This document shows, piece by piece, positions 1 through 7,471 of a stretch of DNA of 7,907 nt (positions are counted from its first letter, which is position 1; each line of letters opens with the position of its first letter). Origin of the DNA: Nitrospira sp. (GTDB taxonomy: Bacteria; Nitrospirota; JACRHL01); contig JALWRU010000109.1 in NCBI GenBank assembly GCA_026994095.1, positions 1-7,907 on the forward strand, written 5' to 3'. The position numbers were made by a program, and so were the translations under genes. The notes beneath the pieces are model-generated. The model saw nothing but the letters and a program-made list of their open reading frames with translations. It was not told the DNA's origin and did no database searches.

Positions 1-1076
1 ACCTCACGGCGGTGATCCAAAAAGTGCGTCAAGGCGGCTTTCAGGTCCAGCAGTACCGGCTGGCCGTTCACCAGCGCCACCATGTTGACCCCGAAACTGG
101 TCTGCATGTCGGTGAACTTGTACAGTTTGTTAATTACCACCTCAGGGATTTCACCGCGCTTCAGCTCAATGACGATACGCATACCGTCCCGGTCCGATTC
201 GTCACGCAGATCAGAGATCCCCTCCAGCTTTTTGACCGATACCAGGTCAGCGATCTTCTCGATCAAACGGGCCTTGTTCACCTGATAGGGTAGCTCGGTA
301 ACGATGATGCTCTGGCGGTCGGTTTTGGGGTGCACCTCAATAGAGACCCGGCCGCGCATGCGCACAATACCCCGCCCGGTACGGTAGGCGCTCTTGATGC
401 CGGTATCACCGACGATAAATCCACCGGTGGGGAAGTCCGGCCCGGTAATGTGTTCCATCAGCGTTTCGATGGAGGCGTCCGGGTTGTCTACCATGTGACA
501 GAGAGCGCTGATCACCTCGGTCAGGTTGTGGGGCGGGATGTTGGTAGCCATCCCCACCGCGATACCGGAGGAGCCGTTGACCAGCAGGTTGGGCAGCCGC
601 GCCGGCATCACCGTCGGCTCGGTCATGGAGCCGTCGTAGTTGGGGGCGAAGTCGACCGTCTCCATATCCAGGTCGGCCAACAGTTCTTCGGAGATGCGCT
701 GCATACGCACCTCGGTGTACCGCATGGCGGCCGCCGAATCGCCATCGACACTGCCGAAGTTGCCCTGCCCGTCCACCAGCGGGTAGCGCATGGAAAAGTC
801 CTGCACCAGCCGTACGATGGTGTCGTAGACCGCAGTATCACCGTGGGGGTGGTACTTACCGATCACATCGCCAACGATACGGGCGCTCTTTTTATAGGCC
901 CGGTTCCAACTCACTCCCAGGTCCTGCATGGCATACAGCACCCGTCGGTGGACCGGCTTGAGACCGTCTCTGGCGTCCGGCAGGGCGCGCCCGACGATCA
1001 CACTCATGGCGTAATCGATGTAGGAACTTTCCATCTCGTCGACGATGTTCGTCGGGATGCGATTTTCCATGCTCAT
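1..1076 (-). CDS. gyrA: DNA gyrase subunit A, N-terminal 358 codons (3' end outside window)
   Basis: GyrA is the DNA breakage-reunion subunit of gyrase, which introduces negative supercoils as an A2B2 complex with GyrB. The translation starts MSMENRIPTNIVDEMESSYI and continues with DYAMSVIVGRALPD (about 21-34), DGLKPVHRRVLYAM (37-50), the QRDR stretch KYHPHGDTAVYD (74-85), and AAAMRYTE, whose Tyr120 matches the catalytic Tyr122 of E. coli. PNLLVNGSSGIAVGMATNIPPHN and YQVNKARLIEKIA follow, and the window ends in the tower/coiled-coil region at LTHFLDHRREV. The C-terminal beta-pinwheel lies off the left edge. The first ATG (1076-1074) is preferred; a second ATG two codons later (1070) is possible. 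AAAGGGG lies rather far upstream (about 10 nt or more), so the ribosome site is mediocre. Thr81 stands where E. coli has Ser83 and Asp85 matches Asp87; Thr here is wild type in several bacteria. The gene lies 82 nt after gyrB and may share its transcript. Confidence 0.98.
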   Translation of the reverse strand, partial: MSMENRIPTNIVDEMESSYIDYAMSVIVGRALPDARDGLKPVHRRVLYAMQDLGVSWNRAYKKSARIVGDVIGKYHPHGDTAVYDTIVRLVQDFSMRYPLVDGQGNFGSVDGDSAAAMRYTEVRMQRISEELLADLDMETVDFAPNYDGSMTEPTVMPARLPNLLVNGSSGIAVGMATNIPPHNLTEVISALCHMVDNPDASIETLMEHITGPDFPTGGFIVGDTGIKSAYRTGRGIVRMRGRVSIEVHPKTDRQSIIVTELPYQVNKARLIEKIADLVSVKKLEGISDLRDESDRDGMRIVIELKRGEIPEVVINKLYKFTDMQTSFGVNMVALVNGQPVLLDLKAALTHFLDHRRE

Positions 1077-1120
1077 GGTCCGAAAACCCCTTTACTCAGC
1101 GGGCCGCAGGGCGGCAAATA

Positions 1121-1130
1121 CAGGTCACAA
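1121..1130 (-). repeat. 10-mer shared by the gyrA and gyrB leaders (gyrA copy)
   Basis: The minus strand reads TTGTGACCTG, 45-54 nt upstream of the gyrA ATG, preceded by TTAT. The identical 10-mer, also preceded by an A/T-rich TTA-type run, occurs upstream of gyrB at 3584-3593. A regulatory role common to the two gyrase genes is inference; no clear -10/-35 pair could be drawn around it. Confidence 0.4.
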
Positions 1131-1158
1131 ATAACATGCGGTGGGTGGGTCTACCCGG

Positions 1159-3564
<2,406 letters not shown>

Positions 3565-3583
3565 AACCGGTTGCTCTCTCGTT

Positions 3584-3593
3584 CAGGTCACAA
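3584..3593 (-). repeat. 10-mer shared by the gyrA and gyrB leaders (gyrB copy)
   Basis: The minus strand reads TTGTGACCTG, 20-29 nt upstream of the gyrB ATG in the 52-nt dnaN-gyrB spacer, preceded by TTTTTA. It is identical to the copy at 1121-1130 in the gyrA leader. It could be an operator or a leader RNA element for the gyrase genes; chance is not excluded. Confidence 0.4.
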
Positions 3594-3616
3594 TAAAAAC
3601 AGGGGGATCTGGCAGG

Positions 3617-4729
3617 TTACAAGCGCATGGGCATGACCAGCGCCAGGTACCCTTCATCACCCGCATCACGTACCACACAGGGGCTCAACGGATCGTCCAC
3701 GTCCACAGCAACCGTGTCGCCATCCACATTTTGCAGGATGTCGAGGAAGTAGCGGGCGTTAAACCCGGTGGTAAACTCCTTACCCTCATAAGCGACCGGC
3801 ACCTCTTCGGTGGCTTCGCCCATATCCGGGTTGTTGGCCACCAGCGTCAACAGCCCCGGCGTCAACGAAAAACGGACCGCCCAGGTCTTCTCCTGACACA
3901 ACAGGCTGACCCGCCGAAAGGCCGCTGTGGCTTCTTCTTTGGGCAGTTGAATTACCGCCCCCTTGCGCTCGGGAATCACCTTTTCATAGCTGGGGAAGGT
4001 CCCTTCCACCAACTGACTGACCAGTGTCAGCCGTTCTTTTTTGAAGATCACCCGTTTGTCGGTAAAGGCCAGCGAGATATCACCCTCGTCCTCTTCCAGC
4101 AACTTACGCATCTCGATCAGCGCCTTGCGCGGGATGATCGCGTTCACCGAAATGGGGCCATCCACCTGCAAGGGGCGCTCGATCAGCGCCAGCCGGTGGC
4201 CGTTGGTAGCCACCATTCGTAAAGGGGCCTCAGCCGCTTCGGTCGCATCAATGATGACCAGCACGCCATTCAATACATAGCGGGTATCCAGATCGCCCAC
4301 CGCAAAAAAGGTCTTGCGGATCATGGCCGAGAAGACCTCGCGGGAGACCGGCAACTCCTGCTCACCATCGCTCTCAGGCGCAGGCGGAAAATCGGCCACC
4401 GGCAGGCTCGCCACCCGGAAGCGGGAGCGCCCGGAGGAGACGTTCACCCACTGATCTTCACAGGCCAATTCTACCGGACCGTCCGGCAGCTCACGGCAGA
4501 TCTCAAACAGTTTGCGGGCCGACAAGGTGACCCCGCCCGACTCCATTACCTCTGCGTCGTAGGTGCCGCGCACGCCGATCTCCAGGTCGGTGGCAAAAAT
4601 ATGCACACAACCGTCCTCGGCCTCCATCAGAATATTTGACAGAATCGGCACCGTGTTGCGGCGCTCTACCACCCCCTGGACGCGGGACAGTGCCGATAGC
4701 AGCGCGCCCCTCTCCATCCTGATCTTCAT
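3617..4729 (-). CDS. dnaN: DNA polymerase III beta subunit (sliding clamp), 370 aa
   Basis: DnaN forms the ring-shaped homodimer that encircles DNA and gives the replicative polymerase its processivity; it also docks MutS, DNA ligase, translesion polymerases and the Hda-type factors that inactivate DnaA. The protein begins MKIRMERGALLSALSRVQGV and contains RRNTVPILSNILMEA (about 23-37), the usual landmark of clamp domain 1. The C-terminus LALVMPMRL matches the conserved MPMRL end (366-370) that lines the peptide-binding pocket. Length 370 compares with 366 in E. coli, so all three clamp domains are present. A TTG codon lies directly before the ATG at 4729; the ATG is preferred because AGGAAGGG (4744-4737) is 7 nt from it and only 4 nt from the TTG. 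The gene starts 28 nt after the dnaA stop, so the two are almost certainly co-transcribed. Confidence 0.98.
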   Translation of the reverse strand: MKIRMERGALLSALSRVQGVVERRNTVPILSNILMEAEDGCVHIFATDLEIGVRGTYDAEVMESGGVTLSARKLFEICRELPDGPVELACEDQWVNVSSGRSRFRVASLPVADFPPAPESDGEQELPVSREVFSAMIRKTFFAVGDLDTRYVLNGVLVIIDATEAAEAPLRMVATNGHRLALIERPLQVDGPISVNAIIPRKALIEMRKLLEEDEGDISLAFTDKRVIFKKERLTLVSQLVEGTFPSYEKVIPERKGAVIQLPKEEATAAFRRVSLLCQEKTWAVRFSLTPGLLTLVANNPDMGEATEEVPVAYEGKEFTTGFNARYFLDILQNVDGDTVAVDVDDPLSPCVVRDAGDEGYLALVMPMRL

Positions 4730-4732
4730 CAA

Positions 4733-4770
4733 ACGACCCTTCCTGGTCTTTGCGGTCTTACGACCCTTCC
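4733..4770. repeat. Direct repeat ACGACCCTTCC x2 at the dnaA-dnaN junction
   Basis: ACGACCCTTCC occurs at 4733-4743 and again at 4760-4770, a period of 27 nt. Read on the minus strand (GGAAGGGTCGT), the first-transcribed copy encodes the last dnaA codons (Glu-Gly-Ser) and runs into the stop, while the second supplies the dnaN ribosome-binding site. A small tandem duplication could have created this layout. Confidence 0.6.
4737..4744 (-). promoter_or_regulatory. Shine-Dalgarno site of dnaN
   Basis: The minus strand reads AGGAAGGG, then 7 nt (TCGTTTG) to the ATG at 4729. It is the strongest ribosome-binding site in the leftward block and decides the dnaN start in favour of ATG over the adjacent TTG. 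Confidence 0.75.
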
Positions 4771-6179
4771 GTCAAACGACGGATCAACTGATCCACGCTG
4801 GATTTTAACCCCATATCCACCAACATCCGCTTATCGATTTGCCGACAGGCATGTAACGCAGTGGTATGGTCCCGCCCACCAAAGCCCCGCCCGATGTCCG
4901 GGTAGGACCGCTCTGCCAGATTGCGGCACAGATACATGGCCACCTGCCTCGCGGCAACCAGATCCTTGGTACGACGCTTACCCTTCAGGTCAGACACCTT
5001 GACGTGATAATAGCCAGCCACCATCTGCTGGATCTCGTCCAGCGACACCACCCGGTGTACATCCTTGATAATATCCCGCAGGGTTTCGCGGGCCATCTCT
5101 TCGGTAATGGTACGCCCATTCAGCGATGCGTGCGCGCCTAACCGAATCAAGGCCCCTTCCAACTCCCGTACGTTGGATTTGATGTGGGTGGCCAACAACA
5201 GGGCGACATCTTCCGGCAGGGGGATATTTTCGGTGTCAGCCTTCTTCTGCAAGATGGCAATCTTGGTCTCCAGATCCGGCGGCTGGATGTCGGCAATCAG
5301 ACCCCATTCAAACCGGGAGCGCAGCCGCTCTTCGATATCCGGCATCTCTTTGGGAAACCGGTCCGAACTGAGGACAATCTGCTTGCCAGCTTCGTACAAA
5401 GTATTGAAGGTGTGGAAAAATTCCTCCTGAGTACGGTCTTTTCCAGCGATAAACTGGATGTCGTCCACAATCAGAATGTCGCTACTGCGATAGCGGGCGC
5501 GAAAATCGGCCATACGGTCGTAGCGGATGGAATTAATCACCTCATTGGTAAACTGTTCAGAGGACACATAGGTGATACGCCGACCCCGATCACGCTGCAT
5601 GATACGGTTACCGATGGCGTGTAACAGGTGGGTTTTACCCAGCCCCACATCACCGTAGATAAACATGGGGTTGTAGGCCTTGGCCGGGTTATCTGCCACC
5701 GCCTGCGCCGCTGCGTGAGCAAACTGGTTGTCGGCTCCTACTACAAACTGGGCAAAGGTATATTTGTCATTCAGCGCAACGGTGTTTTTCTGACGCCGCG
5801 ACGCCCCCATGGAGTGGCCGTTTTTAGCCGGGGCCGCAACCGGTGTGGCACCCGCCTGACTGGCGACCTCAACAGCAGGGTCATCTGGCGGGTCCGACTC
5901 CAGCACCGCTGCTGTGCCTGGCTCAGCCACCACAAATTCAACCCGGTCAACCGGCTGCGCCACCACAGAGCCGACACTGTCCTGAATCAGTGCAGAATAA
6001 GAGCCGGCCATCATTTCAACAAAAAAAGCATTGGGCACCACGACCGTACAGACACCACTGGTCACCTGCCGCAAGGAGACCGAACTGAACCAGGTGTGAT
6101 AGGCCTGTGGATTGACCCGCTTACGAATCAGTACAAGGCTCTCACGCCAGACATCGTCAACTGTGGTTAGTGGTTGCAA
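4758..6179 (-). CDS. dnaA: Chromosomal replication initiator protein DnaA (473 aa, TTG start)
   Basis: DnaA binds DnaA boxes, oligomerises with ATP, melts the origin and helps load the replicative helicase. Domain I (1 to about 80) begins TTVDDVWRESLVLIRKRVNP; domain II (about 85-130) is a Pro/Ala-rich linker. The AAA+ domain III has Walker A GDVGLGKT (176-183), Walker B ILIVDD (235-240), sensor I IVLSSDRFPKEM (268-279), box VII RLRSRF with the probable arginine finger Arg289, and sensor II NVRELEGAL (336-344, Arg338). Domain IV has KRRTKDLVAARQVAMYLCRN and the signature GGRDHTTALHACRQI (434-448). Length 473 compares with 467 in E. coli. The start is TTG at 6179: an in-frame TGA lies 12 nt upstream (6191-6189) and no ATG or GTG lies before conserved domain I. 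The ribosome site is weak (GAAAG, about 7 nt away). A TTG start and a DnaA box in the leader fit low, autoregulated expression. Confidence 0.98.
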   Translation of the reverse strand: MQPLTTVDDVWRESLVLIRKRVNPQAYHTWFSSVSLRQVTSGVCTVVVPNAFFVEMMAGSYSALIQDSVGSVVAQPVDRVEFVVAEPGTAAVLESDPPDDPAVEVASQAGATPVAAPAKNGHSMGASRRQKNTVALNDKYTFAQFVVGADNQFAHAAAQAVADNPAKAYNPMFIYGDVGLGKTHLLHAIGNRIMQRDRGRRITYVSSEQFTNEVINSIRYDRMADFRARYRSSDILIVDDIQFIAGKDRTQEEFFHTFNTLYEAGKQIVLSSDRFPKEMPDIEERLRSRFEWGLIADIQPPDLETKIAILQKKADTENIPLPEDVALLLATHIKSNVRELEGALIRLGAHASLNGRTITEEMARETLRDIIKDVHRVVSLDEIQQMVAGYYHVKVSDLKGKRRTKDLVAARQVAMYLCRNLAERSYPDIGRGFGGRDHTTALHACRQIDKRMLVDMGLKSSVDQLIRRLTEGS

Positions 6180-6209
6180 TAGACACTTTCACACACGCCG
6201 TTGGGTTCC

Positions 6210-6218
6210 TGTGGAAAA
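6210..6218 (-). promoter_or_regulatory. DnaA box in the dnaA leader (1 mismatch)
   Basis: The minus strand reads TTTTCCACA against the consensus TTATNCACA, a single mismatch. It sits 31 nt upstream of the dnaA start and downstream of the putative promoter, a position suited to autorepression of dnaA by DnaA. Confidence 0.6.
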
Positions 6219-6261
6219 CACGACCACCGCTTGAACCGCAACGCTCTCAGAGTGAAGGAAG

Positions 6262-6291
6262 ATCATTACCCACCCCAAGAATACGTGACAA
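6262..6291 (-). promoter_or_regulatory. Putative dnaA promoter
   Basis: On the minus strand, TTGTCA (6291-6286, five of six bases of the -35 consensus) is followed after 18 nt by AATGAT (6267-6262, four of six of the -10). This would give a leader of roughly 75 nt holding the DnaA box at 6210-6218. It lies downstream of the leftward terminator, so it could drive dnaA independently of oriC transcription. The -10 is poor, so confidence is modest. Confidence 0.4.
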
Positions 6292-6298
6292 CTAGTTG
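6289..6298. repeat. Perfect 10-bp palindrome CAACTAGTTG
   Basis: CAACTAGTTG is its own reverse complement and overlaps the putative -35 element of dnaA. It could be an operator for a dimeric regulator, or chance. Confidence 0.45.
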
Positions 6299-6300
6299 AA

Positions 6301-6347
6301 TTAAAAAGAAACCCTGGCCCTGACCAATGAAAGCCACAGGGCCTGGG
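6301..6347 (-). terminator. Intrinsic terminator reading toward dnaA
   Basis: On the minus strand the arms are CCC-A-GGCCCTG (6347-6337) and CAGGGCC-A-GGG (6322-6312): ten base pairs with one A-A mismatch and a 14-nt loop, followed at once by TTTCTTTTTAA (6311-6301). Read on the plus strand no T-tract follows, so it is directional. It would stop leftward transcripts coming out of the origin before they reach dnaA, or act as an attenuator if a dnaA promoter lies further upstream. Confidence 0.7.
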
Positions 6348-6451
6348 GAAACTTAAACACAACCCACCACAGGCATTGCTCCCCGACCGCAGAATACTCC
6401 AGTTATGACACCGGATTCAAGTCGTTTCAACGGGATTAAAGGTTTTGCCCC

Positions 6452-6460
6452 TGTGGATAT
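6452..6460 (-). promoter_or_regulatory. DnaA box (1 mismatch)
   Basis: The minus strand reads ATATCCACA, one mismatch (first base) from TTATCCACA. It faces the perfect box at 6472-6480 with 11 bp between them, on the opposite strand. Confidence 0.65.
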
Positions 6461-6468
6461 CGGTCAGC

Positions 6469-6535
6469 CTGTTATGCACACAGTTACACTGTTATAAGAT
6501 ATTGATAATTAGTAATAATTACCGGTTCATAACAG
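6469..6535. repeat. Three CTGTTAT heptamers, two direct and one inverted
   Basis: CTGTTAT occurs at 6469-6475 and 6489-6495, exactly 20 bp apart (about two helical turns, so on the same DNA face), and inverted as ATAACAG at 6529-6535. GCACAC at 6476-6481 also recurs inverted as GTGTGC at 6535-6540. The arrangement is iteron-like. Confidence 0.6.
6472..6480 (+). promoter_or_regulatory. DnaA box, perfect consensus
   Basis: TTATGCACA matches TTATNCACA exactly. It is the best DnaA box in the window and overlaps the first CTGTTAT heptamer (6469-6475), next to the AT-rich core. Confidence 0.8.
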
Positions 6536-6538
6536 TGT
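6486..6538. repeat. Perfect 10-bp inverted repeat round an AT-rich core (probable unwinding element)
   Basis: ACACTGTTAT (6486-6495) and ATAACAGTGT (6529-6538) are exact reverse complements separated by 33 bp. The spacer is AT-rich, mostly A and T from 6496 to 6520, and ends in ACCGG (6521-6525). Next to the perfect DnaA box, it is the best candidate for the DNA unwinding element. On the minus strand the core reads TTATTACTA, resembling DnaA-trio repeats. Confidence 0.6.
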
Positions 6539-6561
6539 GCACAGGCCCTACTATGTACGAC

Positions 6562-6582
6562 TGTATTTTATATATTCTTTAA
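6562..6582. other. Second AT-rich tract
   Basis: TGTATTTTATATATTCTTTA and the following A contain only three G/C in 21 bases. The tract lies between the origin inverted repeat and two GC hairpins. It may be part of the region that melts, or an upstream promoter element. Confidence 0.4.
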
Positions 6583-6608
6583 GGTCAGAAGACCGGCCGC
6601 TCGCGGCC
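6583..6608. repeat. Two abutting GC-rich hairpins
   Basis: GGTC-AGAA-GACC (6583-6594) is followed without a gap by GGCCGC-TC-GCGGCC (6595-6608). No T-tract follows on the plus strand; on the minus strand TTAAAGAATATAT follows, too poor in T for a confident terminator. It may mark the boundary of the origin. Confidence 0.45.
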
Positions 6609-6641
6609 AGCCAATCGGCAAGTGACAGATCGTTGATGGTG

Positions 6642-6680
6642 CAATTCTCTCTTTCTCTCCACAAACGAGTGGAAGAATTG
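6642..6680. repeat. Imperfect hairpin overlapping the rplI promoter
   Basis: CAATTCT (6642-6648) pairs with AGAATTG (6674-6680), and inside it TCCAC (6658-6662) pairs with GTGGA (6669-6673); the left side carries a pyrimidine-rich bulge (6649-6657). The right arm enters the -35 of the rplI promoter. It could be an operator, or of no consequence. Confidence 0.4.
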
Positions 6681-6707
6681 ACCCGTAATTACAATCTCCT
6701 ATAGAAT
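6678..6707 (+). promoter_or_regulatory. Sigma70-type promoter of rplI
   Basis: TTGACC (6678-6683, five of six) and TAGAAT (6702-6707, five of six) are 18 nt apart; TATAGA two bases earlier, with a 16-nt spacer, is an alternative -10. Transcription would begin near 6714, about 23 nt ahead of the rplI ATG. Confidence 0.65.
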
Positions 6708-6724
6708 ACCCAGCTTTTCCACTT

Positions 6725-6728
6725 GGAG
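6725..6728 (+). promoter_or_regulatory. Ribosome-binding site of rplI
   Basis: GGAG lies 8 nt before the ATG at 6737 and supports that start. Confidence 0.65.
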
Positions 6729-6736
6729 CACACACC

Positions 6737-7312
6737 ATGAAAGTCATTCTCAAAGAGGATGTAGAGCACTTGGGCCGACTCGGCGACATCAAAGAGGTCG
6801 CTCCGGGGTATGCCCGCAACTACCTGTTGCCCCGTGGTCTGGTCATTGAAGCCAGCAAAAATAACCTGGCGCAGGTGGAACATGAACGTCGTTTGATCGA
6901 CCGTCGCCTGGCTGAGCGCAAGGTATTATCCGAGGCATTGATTGCCCGCATTGCTCAGGTGAGCCTGACCATCCCGGTGAAAATTGGTGCCGATGGCAAA
7001 CTGTTCGGTTCAGTCACCTCCCGCACTCTGATCGCTGCACTGGCCGAGCAGGACATTCAGGTGGATCGTCATGCGATTACGCTGAACGGTGGTCCGATCA
7101 AGCAGATTGGTACCCACACAGTGACCGTTGATTTGGGTCAGGGTGTGACCACCCCGTTATCAGTCACGCTGGTTGGCGACGGAGATACTCCGGAACCTGC
7201 TCCGCAGGCTGAGGCCGCTGAGGTGGTCGAGGAAGAGGCGGTTGTCAGCGAGACCGAGGATGTTCCGGCAGACGACGTAGATGCTGAGAATCCAGTAGAC
7301 GCTGAGGCCTGA
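6737..7312 (+). CDS. rplI: 50S ribosomal protein L9 with an acidic C-terminal extension (191 aa)
   Basis: L9 binds 23S rRNA through its N-terminal domain at the base of the L1 stalk and helps maintain reading-frame fidelity. The start MKVILKEDVEHLGRLGDIKE and the signature VAPGYARNYLLPRGLVIEA (21-39) are typical. A charged linker helix (about 42-75) and the C-terminal domain with DGKLFGSVTS (86-95) and IKQIGTHTVTVDL (121-133) follow. The family usually ends near residue 149. Here a further 41 residues (151-191) contain 15 Glu/Asp, no Lys, Arg or His, and are rich in Ala, Val and Pro, so they are probably disordered. The start is supported by GGAG and a promoter. rpsF and rpsR, the usual upstream partners, are absent; the gene has its own promoter beside the origin. 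The tail is in frame up to the stop and does not look like a sequencing error. Confidence 0.97.
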   Translation: MKVILKEDVEHLGRLGDIKEVAPGYARNYLLPRGLVIEASKNNLAQVEHERRLIDRRLAERKVLSEALIARIAQVSLTIPVKIGADGKLFGSVTSRTLIAALAEQDIQVDRHAITLNGGPIKQIGTHTVTVDLGQGVTTPLSVTLVGDGDTPEPAPQAEAAEVVEEEAVVSETEDVPADDVDAENPVDAEA

Positions 7313-7322
7313 TCGCAGGCAA

Positions 7323-7383
7323 CAAATCGTGTGTGATTTGCTGACCGCGCAGTTGTGCGGTTAGGCGTTGACCCTGTGGTCAA
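7323..7383 (+). repeat. Three consecutive stem-loops after rplI
   Basis: CAAATC/GATTTG (7323-7328 with 7335-7340, 6-nt loop), ACCGCGC/GTGCGGT (7344-7350 with 7355-7361, one G-U pair, AGTT loop) and TTGACC/GGTCAA (7368-7373 with 7378-7383, CTGT loop) follow one another within 61 nt. None has a T-tract, so a simple intrinsic terminator is unlikely. They could be a leader structure for ilvB, a Rho-resistant 3' end for rplI mRNA, or a processing site. CTGGCA (7391-7396) with TGCCAG (7428-7433) adds a longer-range pairing. Confidence 0.5.
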
Positions 7384-7387
7384 TTAC

Positions 7388-7471
7388 ATGCTGGCAGGGA
7401 ACATCAAGCCAACACCTGAACAACGGTTGCCAGTCAGGGATCGGCTCAGTCGACGGGTAAAAATGCCATGA
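7388..7471 (+). CDS. Possible 27-codon upstream ORF overlapping the ilvB start
   Basis: An ORF starts at ATG 7388 and encodes MLAGNIKPTPEQRLPVRDRL followed by SRRVKMP; its stop shares ATGA with the start at 7468. That overlap is the usual layout of translational coupling. No clear Shine-Dalgarno precedes it. It is not the classic ivbL/ilvL leader type: Leu, Ile and Val codons make up 6 of 27 but are scattered rather than in a run. A coupling peptide, a weak attenuator or chance are all possible. Confidence 0.3.
   Translation: MLAGNIKPTPEQRLPVRDRLSRRVKMP

Larger units (their letters stand above)
6205..6582. other. oriC: Probable chromosomal origin of replication (oriC)
   Basis: This gene-free stretch lies between divergently oriented dnaA and rplI. 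It has one perfect DnaA box (6472-6480), two one-mismatch boxes (6210-6218 and 6452-6460), a weak palindromic one (6535-6543), an AT-rich core (6492-6520) bounded by a perfect inverted repeat, and a second AT-rich tract (6562-6582). All genes on both sides run away from it. The limits given are those of the outermost elements, not measured ends. Bases 6351-6440 show nothing I can name. Confidence 0.8.

Noticed and set aside
831..840. Thr at the GyrA position equivalent to Ser83 as a quinolone-resistance mutation
   Set aside because: Thr is the native residue in several bacteria such as Pseudomonas aeruginosa, and the other determining residues (GyrA Asp85, GyrB Asp425 and Lys446) are wild type, so no resistance can be inferred.
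6655..6663. CTCTCCACA as a further DnaA box near rplI
   Set aside because: It has two mismatches to TTATNCACA and lies within a different hairpin; too weak to list.
6568..6883. Two minus-strand open frames (83 and 64 codons) across the rplI promoter and 5' end
   Set aside because: They overlap the rplI promoter and coding start, have no ribosome site and resemble nothing known.
7344..7361. GC-rich hairpin as an intrinsic terminator of rplI
   Set aside because: The stem is followed by TAGGCGTTGACC with no T-tract, so it is listed only as part of the stem-loop cluster.
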